This document shows positions 14,162 through 19,198 of a DNA stretch of 19,198 bases, in pieces. The DNA comes from Planctomycetota bacterium (GTDB lineage Bacteria; Planctomycetota; Planctomycetia; Isosphaerales; Isosphaeraceae). Location of the stretch: assembly GCA_021778575.1 (NCBI GenBank), contig JAJYCH010000010.1, positions 1 through 19,198 of the forward strand. Direction: 5' to 3'. Position 1 is the stretch's first letter, and the number at the start of each line of letters is the position of its first letter. A program made the position numbers and the translations under genes. Below the pieces are notes generated by a model. That model was given only the letters and a program-made list of their open reading frames with translations, was not told the origin of the DNA and did no database searches.

Positions 14162-14740
14162 TCAAAAGCGCCAGGTGCCCCGGAGATTCTGGAGAAATCG
14201 TTCGATCTTGCGGATGTGCCATCCCGTGGAATGCGCGACGTCAGCATTGCTCAGCCCCTGCAATTTCATTTCGATGACGGTCCGATACTTGCCGGTCTGG
14301 CCATCCAGCAAGATCTCCTCCCCTTCCGTCGCGACGGCGAGCTGGCTGGGGGTGGGTGATCGATCAATCGGTTCCCAGTGCATCACCTCTCCGCTGGAGA
14401 TCTGGCGATCCCGGGCGAGATCGCGCTTTTGAGCATGGCAGCGCCGGTATCCGTCGACCATTTTTTGCTGGGCCGCATTGATCAGGAAAGCACGAAGTCC
14501 GTTGATCGACGAAAAATCAAGATCGTTGAATTTCGCCGCCAGGCTTTTCATGACCTCGTTGGCGATATCGGTTGAGTCGTAATGTTTGCGCAGCGACTTG
14601 CTCATCCGCCGTCGAATGACCCGGACAATCTTCGGATAGCATTCGTTGAACAAGATTTCCCAGGCCGCTTGATCACCCGATCGCGCACGCTGGATCAATT
14701 CGGGGGAGTATTGAGGTGCTGAGTCCGGATTCGACATCAT
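14162..14740 (-). CDS. ECF-type RNA polymerase sigma factor paired with the kinase
   Basis: Alternative sigma factor that would redirect RNA polymerase to a dedicated promoter set. With the ATG at 14740 it is 192 aa. The sigma2 region spans about 13-102 (ELIQRARSGDQAAWEILF, then STDIANEVMKSL and INGLRAFLINAAQQKMVDGYRR). The sigma4 helix-turn-helix spans about 140-190 (VIEMKLQGLSNADVAHSTGW, then HIRKIERFLQNLRG). GGGAG lies 9 nt before the ATG pair at 14740/14737, while the longer form from 14797 lacks a ribosome-binding site. No anti-sigma gene is adjacent; instead the Ser/Thr kinase gene follows after 15 nt, matching the known sigma-kinase pairing of planctomycetes, in which phosphorylation is thought to control the sigma factor. 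Confidence 0.88.
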   Translation of the reverse strand: MMSNPDSAPQYSPELIQRARSGDQAAWEILFNECYPKIVRVIRRRMSKSLRKHYDSTDIANEVMKSLAAKFNDLDFSSINGLRAFLINAAQQKMVDGYRRCHAQKRDLARDRQISSGEVMHWEPIDRSPTPSQLAVATEGEEILLDGQTGKYRTVIEMKLQGLSNADVAHSTGWHIRKIERFLQNLRGTWRF

Positions 14741-14924
14741 GATGGCAATCTCCCGATCAAGGAACGGGCAGATTGCACGATCCGTCTCACTCCGCATCTA
14801 AGGCGTGAAAGGAACGGTCGCGCAAAATCCCACACCTCGATTTGTCATTTTAGCGACGAATCGGGCGGGGAAACAGCGCTTATTTTTGATTTTCTTGAAC
14901 GAAGCGGCAGAACTGATCAGAATC

Positions 14925-14945
14925 CTCGACAGGAATTCCATCGAG
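14925..14945. promoter_or_regulatory. Interrupted palindrome upstream of the sigma factor gene
   Basis: CTCGA-CA-GGAATTCC-A-TCGAG (14925-14945) is an inverted repeat with a one-base asymmetry, centred on GGAATTCC, about 185 bp before the sigma factor start and in the leader shared with no other gene. It could be an operator for the sigma-kinase operon. The rest of 14741-15026 shows no clear gene or terminator. Confidence 0.25.
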
Positions 14946-15026
14946 TCCGCCGTCTGTCATCCATTCATCTCAAGTATTCTCCAGAAAACCTTGATTGATG
15001 ATTCCACAGTTATTGCGTGCGTGCGA

Positions 15027-15326
15027 TCATGCGGGTGAGGCCGCCCCGGTTGTTGACGTGGCAGGGGTGGTGAGGTTCGGATCCAGCGGATCGATCTCTG
15101 GTGGGACCGTCGGATCGGTATTTGCCGGCGGCGGGGTTCCTGGGCTCACCCAGCCGTAATCGACAGCCAGGTCGTCGCCAGGCCACCAGCCGTCAGCCGT
15201 ATCCTGGATCACGTTTCCCGAGGTTGACGCCGGAACTGACGCGACGACCGGGACAACACCGGTATCAGACGGAACAACGCGAATGTCAAGGACTTCCGTC
15301 CAGGGCTGAAAACGACGCGCGCGCAT
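15027..15326 (-). CDS. Small Pro/Thr-rich protein with planctomycete-style N-terminal motif
   Basis: Hypothetical 99-aa protein. The N-terminus MRARRFQPWTEVLDIRVVPS resembles the RR.R..PE.LEDR.LPS-type leader found at the start of many planctomycete surface proteins. The rest is low complexity, rich in Pro, Thr, Ser, Asp and Val, with a WWPGDDLAVDYGW patch (47-59) and no membrane helix. The ATG at 15326 has GAGG 9 nt upstream. It lies between the sigma factor gene and an unrecognised protein gene, all on the minus strand. It may be a short exported or cell-wall protein, but the evidence is the N-terminal motif alone. Gene reality is likely, from the good start site and open frame. Confidence 0.6.
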   Translation of the reverse strand: MRARRFQPWTEVLDIRVVPSDTGVVPVVASVPASTSGNVIQDTADGWWPGDDLAVDYGWVSPGTPPPANTDPTVPPEIDPLDPNLTTPATSTTGAASPA

Positions 15327-15497
15327 GGTCTAAGTCCTCTATTGGGGGGATAAGAAAACTCGGAACCTTCTTCAGTTCTCGAGCGAACGGTCTGAAGTGG
15401 GTCAGCCCTCTCACCGCGAGGGTAACCCCAAAGCTCGATGGCGAGATGGGTCGAACACACTGGGGCTCATTGCATCAAGCCCGCAGTGGTCCAACGA

Positions 15498-16241
15498 TTA
15501 ATTCCGGCTGAAGACAGCGACTTCCTGGTCGACAGGGGTCGATTCGGTCAGGAGATCGATGGCAGGGTAGGCATGGCCAGGCAAGAGGGATCGAGTCGCC
15601 AGTCGATAGAGCGGACAGGAGCGATGTTGATGGAGCGCTGCCGAACGATGTTGCATCGAGAGGTCGTACCGCCCCGCTCGATGCGAAAGGATGTAACAAG
15701 CGAGTGGGGAGATCCGGCCACCCTCGGTTTCAAGCACGCGATCGATCTCAACGCCTCTAAGGATCCGGCACTCGACTCGGGTGATCTCCGAGGCAAGCTC
15801 CTTGCGAAGCAGGCGGACGATGCGTTTCAGAGCCCGCCGATAACGAACCAACGACCGATGTTGAGTCAGTTCCGACCAGGGATCGGGGATGTTCCGCGTC
15901 TGACTCTGGACAGCAACATACAATTCAGGGTCGATAGGAAGTGACAGCTTACCGGTTGATGCTTGCATCAGTCGGGTTGCCGCGGATTCCCAGACGCCTG
16001 ACGTCGTGCCCACCGAATTCCAGTGCGGATTCTTTCGGCAATACGACTGCTTGATCCTGAGAGCAATTTTTTCAATGGCGTCTTGTGAATGGATCACGAC
16101 AATCTCGTTGTGGCTGCTTGCGACATTGCGAATTTCTCGTGTTTTCCGAGACCATTCGCTCTCAACCATTGCCCGTATGGACTGATGACCGCATTCCGAA
16201 GATGACCGCGACATTCTTTTTTCTTTTTTCTTCAAAAGCAT
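15498..16241 (-). CDS. Unrecognised basic protein, 247 aa
   Basis: I do not recognise this protein with certainty. The C-terminal half is strongly basic and helical: LVRYRRALKRIVRLLRKELA (131-150), then RVECRILRG, and ISPLACYILSHRAGRYDL (177-194) ending in a QHRSCPLYRLA patch (205-215). The N-terminal half is less structured, with WESAATRLMQASTGKLSLPIDPELY (84-108). No signal peptide, membrane segment or catalytic motif is evident. It recalls conserved hypothetical proteins of planctomycetes with a similar RYRRALRRIV...HRSCPLYR pattern, from memory only. The start is uncertain: ATG at 16241 or 16214, neither with a good ribosome-binding site, separated by a run of A-rich codons. An inverted repeat CGTCA-TCAAG-TGACG (16249-16263) lies just upstream. 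The opposite-strand frame here is judged a shadow. Confidence 0.6.
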   Translation of the reverse strand: MLLKKKEKRMSRSSSECGHQSIRAMVESEWSRKTREIRNVASSHNEIVVIHSQDAIEKIALRIKQSYCRKNPHWNSVGTTSGVWESAATRLMQASTGKLSLPIDPELYVAVQSQTRNIPDPWSELTQHRSLVRYRRALKRIVRLLRKELASEITRVECRILRGVEIDRVLETEGGRISPLACYILSHRAGRYDLSMQHRSAALHQHRSCPLYRLATRSLLPGHAYPAIDLLTESTPVDQEVAVFSRN

Positions 16242-16814
16242 TCCAAGCCGTCATCAAGTGACGAATGACGCGAGTGCCTGGCCGTCGGCAACACTCGTTA
16301 CCAGAGAGCAAGCGCTCGGGATCTCTCGGAACCGTTTGACGGTTATCTCTCGCCTGGGCGACAAGCACTTCGCCGTGATCTGTCTAATATAGACTGATTA
16401 TTCGTTGGATTCGCGGCGGTCTCGTTGCTGGATCACACGCCAATCCTCGACGACCAAACCCTCTCGGGCTGGCTCGCCGATGGTAACGACCGGTCCGCTC
16501 GTCGGGCGTTGCCCATCGACTTTCGGGATTGCCGGGATCAGCTCACCGCGACCACCTGGAGCAGGATTGTCAACGACTGATTTGATTCCATGAGTTTACA
16601 GTTGCCCTCGTAAACGTAAGGGTTGATGGACAGCTAATGGCGACCAGGATAAAATCGACTAGGATGTCTCTGGATGCGTGACGTTCCGATCACGGTTACG
16701 CAACGACGCTTCCCGACCGGATTTCCGCGCCTGACTCGTCCTGATTAACCGGCAATCCACTCTCCCGGGATACTGGTTTTTTCGTCTCTTCTCTTATGAG
16801 TCACGGATAAACTG
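16242..16814. other. 573-bp gene-poor region with small palindromes
   Basis: No convincing complete gene. Visible items: CGTCA-5-TGACG at 16249-16263; AACCGT-TTG-ACGGTT at 16330-16344; GTCTA-ATA-TAGAC at 16382-16394, overlapping a -10-like TATATT on the minus strand; GTTTAC (16594-16599) paired with GTAAAC (16610-16615). A start-less open frame on the minus strand occupies 16398-16592. The region holds the divergent promoters for the unrecognised protein (minus) and the small HTH protein (plus), but no consensus promoter stands out. Confidence 0.5.
16398..16592 (-). pseudogene. Possible gene remnant: open frame without a start codon
   Basis: The minus strand is open for 64 codons between two TAA stops but has no ATG, and no GTG or TTG near its beginning. 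The deduced peptide contains PGGRGELIPAIPKVDGQRP and GEPAREGLVVEDWRVIQQRD, which looks protein-like, with coding-style third positions mostly in its C-terminal part. It may be the 3' end of a decayed gene. It could also be a chance open frame, as is common at high GC. Confidence 0.25.
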
Positions 16815-17078
16815 ATGGGTCCGACTTCTCAGCAATCACACTGGCAGTCAATCAAGCTTGATCTGGCCAGTCGAGTCCGAACCGTCCGAATTCAATTGTT
16901 TGGAAATCTTGGCGGCCCGCTGCTGGCAGAGCAACTCGGCGTGCCGTTCAGAACCTGGATTAATTATGAGGAAGGGTGTACGATTCCCGCCGATGTCATC
17001 CTGCGGTTCATCGAAGTGACGGACGCCGCGCCTCATTGGTTGCTGACAGGCGTGGGCGAACCGTATCGGAATCGCTAA
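16815..17078 (+). CDS. Small stand-alone helix-turn-helix (XRE-like) protein, 87 aa
   Basis: Likely DNA-binding protein of the phage repressor (XRE) type. The sequence [14 protein letters not shown] (17-30), [21 protein letters not shown] (35-55) and [28 protein letters not shown] (57-84) follows the five-helix XRE pattern, with the recognition helix around [10 protein letters not shown] and the C-terminal HWLLTGxGE motif typical of CI-like N-terminal domains. There is no dimerisation or effector domain, so it is a minimal domain. The ATG at 16815 has only a weak GGA upstream. It is convergent with the surface protein gene and follows the palindrome-rich region 16242-16814, which may contain its own operator. 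No antitoxin-style partner toxin or phage gene lies beside it. Confidence 0.75.
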   Translation: MGPTSQQSHWQSIKLDLASRVRTVRIQLFGNLGGPLLAEQLGVPFRTWINYEEGCTIPADVILRFIEVTDAAPHWLLTGVGEPYRNR

Positions 17079-17108
17079 AACTAGCGACATTGCTCAAAGA
17101 ACAAGGCC

Positions 17109-17139
17109 CACCGTCCGCTTATCAAGGTGGCGAACGGTG
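17109..17139. terminator. Stem-loop between convergent genes
   Basis: CACCGTCCGC (17109-17118) and GCGAACGGTG (17130-17139) form a 10-bp stem with one mismatch and an 11-nt loop, in the 94-bp gap between the convergent HTH and surface-protein genes. It could stop transcription from both sides, although no T-run follows on either strand. Confidence 0.4.
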
Positions 17140-17172
17140 AGCTATCGAGTTATCCGTTGGGAATCGATGAAA

Positions 17173-19198
17173 TCAGCGAGCGACTCGGTTTTCACGAGTT
17201 CGTTGATGGAGTCCGCAATAAACCGAGCGTTGTGGCGAAAGTCCCTGGGTTTGAGATGGGCGAGCCTTCGGGCTGGTCGGCCGGAAATGCCAGGTTTTCC
17301 GGAAGCGGAACAGGAACATCGCCAGGACGGCCCCGACGCCAATCGGTGAGGCGAACGAAGCGGTCTCGACCGTCGGTTCCATTGCGGCTTCCGTTTCCTC
17401 GGCCGATCTTGTGGCCAGGACCGGGGGAGTTGAATGGGTCTCGACCGGGGAGGGAGTCGCGTTCTCCGCCGGTCCGAACCAGCCGACCAGTTTCGTCGTC
17501 ACTCGGCCGACCCAGTCGGCCGCTTCGAGCGATCTGTCATCCGCCAGTCGACTTTGTGGGTTTCCGGCCAGTAACCCAGCGTCCGTGGTCGAGATTCGCT
17601 GATTCTCGGCCGCCGGGTCCGACTCGATAATCTCTTCGGGAACTTCCCGTTCGGAGGACCAGCGTCCTCGTCCCTCCGAGCGGACACGAGCCACGTTCGC
17701 CTCGGGAATTCCAATCAATCCGGGTGTCAGACCAGTCGAGTTCGAGGCGAGCGCGAGCGATCCAAGACCTACCGTGGAGCCAACCACGCTGATCTGATTG
17801 GTTTGCGACGACGGCAGCCCCACAGGTCCCAAACTGAAGAGCAGCCCGAGATCCGCGCTCAGCCCCGAGATCGCCGGACCCAGCCCCGCGGCGACTGTCG
17901 GCGATTCAGCGGCCGTGGATGCCCCGACCGAAATGGTGGTGGGGCTGGGACCAGTTGACCCGGATAGACTGGGCAAGGGGCTCCCGAGGTAGGAGTCCGG
18001 AACCGCTCCGAAATTCGCCTGCGGCGTGACCAGTCGGAGGCTGAGCGCGGCGCCCTGAGCAATCCCACCTTCCATCAGTTCCGAGAAAACCATTTCCTTG
18101 TGCAAGATCGTTAGCGGGAATTCGACGGACTGACCCGTGGGGTTGGTCAACGTCAGCGTATAGACTCCGGCAGTGAGCGTAACGTCGGTCGTTCCGCTGG
18201 CGGAAGCGATCGGTCCGCTGACGAGAAGCTTGCCTGACGCGTCGGAGAGCGTAAAGCCGATTCCGCTGGCGGGGTTGATCCCCTCGATCGAATAAACGCC
18301 GGGCTCGATCACCTCGATCCGCCGACTGAGGCTCGACTGAGCACCGATAGAGACATTCGACGTCAAGCTTGAGGTCGAATGCTGGGCTCCGGGAAACAGC
18401 GGCCCGAGATCGCCAGTTGCCAGGGGCGGATTCGGCCCAACGACGAACCGGGCGAGCGATCCGGAAGGAAGACCGATCGCCATCGGGATTTTGTTGGCCA
18501 GGTCGAGAAGGGAATTTGGGCCGGTGAGTCGGAGGGTGTAAGTTCCCTCTGGCAAGGCCTGGTTGAACACGATCGTCAGCTGGCCCAGCGTCGGGTTATA
18601 ACCGACCGGAGTCACTCCCCAGTTCTGGCCATTCTGATCGACCAGAACCAGCGGCGGGACGTCAGGCTGTTCCAGGCCGGCGAGTTGCAGGGCTCCCGAG
18701 AATTGCAGAGTCAGACCGGTCGGAAGACTCGAAAACGGATCGGCGTGGTCAAGCTGAGCGCCGAGAATCTGGATCGGCTGGTCGGCCGGATCGGCGACCA
18801 CCTGGAGCTGGTAGTTTCCACCGCTGCCGCTCGCTCCCAGGTTCTGGATGGCCGAACTGGACGGGTCGTAACTGCCGTCCGCCTGAGGAACGTTGCCTCG
18901 GGCCGAGACCCCCACGTAATAAGTGCCTGGGCCGAGCCCCTGAAACAGAAACGGGTCGCCCGGATCGTTTTGCAGCCCGGTGCTCGTGGTCGCGATCAGA
19001 CTTCCCTGAGCGTTGAACAATGCGAGAGTCGTCTTCAACGGGCTGCCCAGGCTTTGCGCGTTGATCGCCAGCCCGAGGCTCCAGTAGTGCCCGGAAGCCA
19101 GGGTCAGCGCGTAATAATGCACGGCGCCCGGGTCGGCCGCCAGGTCGAGGTTGCCCGGCAAACTGACAACCGTTGATCCCAGTTCGGGCAGAATCGTG
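17173..19198 (-). CDS. Large cell-surface protein with PPC and Ig-like modules (5' end outside window)
   Basis: Partial protein of 674 visible residues. The frame stays open to the window edge, so the true start lies beyond 19198 and the in-frame TTG at 19161 is not considered the start. Numbering from that TTG: a PPC-type beta domain at about 5-125 (HYYALTLASGHYW, LALFNAQGSLIATT, GPGTYYVGVSARGN, YDPSS); an SbsA/Big-type Ig-like module at about 127-230 (LTLQFSGAL, GQLTIVFNQALPEGTYTLRLTG); and a further beta-rich domain at about 235-350 (GVYSIEGINP, AGVYTLTLTNP). A long Ser/Thr/Pro/Gly-rich region follows. A hydrophobic helix (about 604-618) followed by RFRKTWHFRP gives a C-terminal membrane anchor. 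A tail of about 40 basic, polar residues follows. The likely role is extracellular structure or adhesion; no enzyme motif is visible. Confidence 0.85.
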   Translation of the reverse strand, partial: TILPELGSTVVSLPGNLDLAADPGAVHYYALTLASGHYWSLGLAINAQSLGSPLKTTLALFNAQGSLIATTSTGLQNDPGDPFLFQGLGPGTYYVGVSARGNVPQADGSYDPSSSAIQNLGASGSGGNYQLQVVADPADQPIQILGAQLDHADPFSSLPTGLTLQFSGALQLAGLEQPDVPPLVLVDQNGQNWGVTPVGYNPTLGQLTIVFNQALPEGTYTLRLTGPNSLLDLANKIPMAIGLPSGSLARFVVGPNPPLATGDLGPLFPGAQHSTSSLTSNVSIGAQSSLSRRIEVIEPGVYSIEGINPASGIGFTLSDASGKLLVSGPIASASGTTDVTLTAGVYTLTLTNPTGQSVEFPLTILHKEMVFSELMEGGIAQGAALSLRLVTPQANFGAVPDSYLGSPLPSLSGSTGPSPTTISVGASTAAESPTVAAGLGPAISGLSADLGLLFSLGPVGLPSSQTNQISVVGSTVGLGSLALASNSTGLTPGLIGIPEANVARVRSEGRGRWSSEREVPEEIIESDPAAENQRISTTDAGLLAGNPQSRLADDRSLEAADWVGRVTTKLVGWFGPAENATPSPVETHSTPPVLATRSAEETEAAMEPTVETASFASPIGVGAVLAMFLFRFRKTWHFRPTSPKARPSQTQGLSPQRSVYCGLHQRTRENRVAR

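Noticed and set aside
13568..14359. 263-codon plus-strand frame over the kinase N-terminus
   Set aside because: Antisense to the kinase and sigma factor genes; no start signal.
15438..15944. 168-codon plus-strand frame
   Set aside because: Antisense to the 247-aa basic protein, whose patterned Arg/Lys helices look more protein-like.
16405..16593. 62-codon plus-strand frame
   Set aside because: TTG start without a ribosome-binding site, Ser/Arg/Pro-rich; the minus-strand frame at the same place looks more protein-like, though also incomplete.
1..19198. CRISPR array, integrase, transposase or toxin-antitoxin operon
   Set aside because: No regularly spaced direct repeats and no proteins with the corresponding motifs were seen on either strand.

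Overview
The window looks like chromosomal DNA of a high-GC planctomycete, most likely of the Isosphaeraceae type. This is an inference from protein content. The evidence is an ECF-type sigma factor gene directly followed by a membrane-anchored Ser/Thr kinase whose DFG motif reads DFN, secreted proteins with PPC and Ig-like modules, a short protein with a planctomycete-style RR..P..EVLDIR.VPS N-terminus, and several proteins resembling families I associate with planctomycetes. No ribosomal RNA or other direct taxonomic marker is present.

Layout, left to right. (1) 107-1582, minus: a P-loop NTPase with a transmembrane hairpin between Walker A and Walker B, as in KAP NTPases. (2) 1771-4351, plus: a tightly coupled molybdate ABC transporter operon modA-modB-modC (ATGA overlap between A and B; a TTG start overlapping the modB stop for C), then a bestrophin-family anion channel gene at 4379-5314. 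(3) 5282-5439: a two-arm inverted-repeat element that supplies the last codons and the stop codon of the bestrophin gene. (4) 5539-6201: a KDPG/KHG aldolase. (5) 6495-8099: a secreted two-module beta-sandwich protein, convergent with and overlapping a minus-strand pair, pyrE (8830-9402) followed by a predicted PD-(D/E)XK-like plus winged-helix protein (8083-8757). (6) 9597-11291: an exported D-aminoacylase-like amidohydrolase with an altered metal-binding motif. (7) 11388-11470: tRNA-Leu(CAA) with a good sigma70-type promoter and an intrinsic terminator.

To the right of the tRNA the sequence becomes visibly more AT-rich in places. This part holds the sigma factor and kinase pair (14740 down to 11693), a 99-aa Pro/Thr-rich protein (15027-15326), an unrecognised basic 247-aa protein (15498-16241), a 573-bp gene-poor stretch with several small palindromes and one start-less reading frame, and a stand-alone 87-aa helix-turn-helix protein (16815-17078). 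The window ends inside a large cell-surface protein with a PPC domain, Ig-like modules and a C-terminal membrane anchor (17173-19198, 5' end outside the window).

Clear functional units are molybdate uptake (modABC), pyrimidine synthesis (pyrE) and a sigma/kinase signalling pair. I did not find CRISPR repeats, an integrase, a transposase, a toxin-antitoxin pair or a convincing multi-gene defence system. The most worthwhile leads are the inverted-repeat element fused to the bestrophin 3' end, the KAP-like NTPase, the CoiA-like EIQ nuclease candidate linked to pyrE, the HxH-less amidohydrolase and the unrecognised proteins in the AT-richer segment beside the tRNA.
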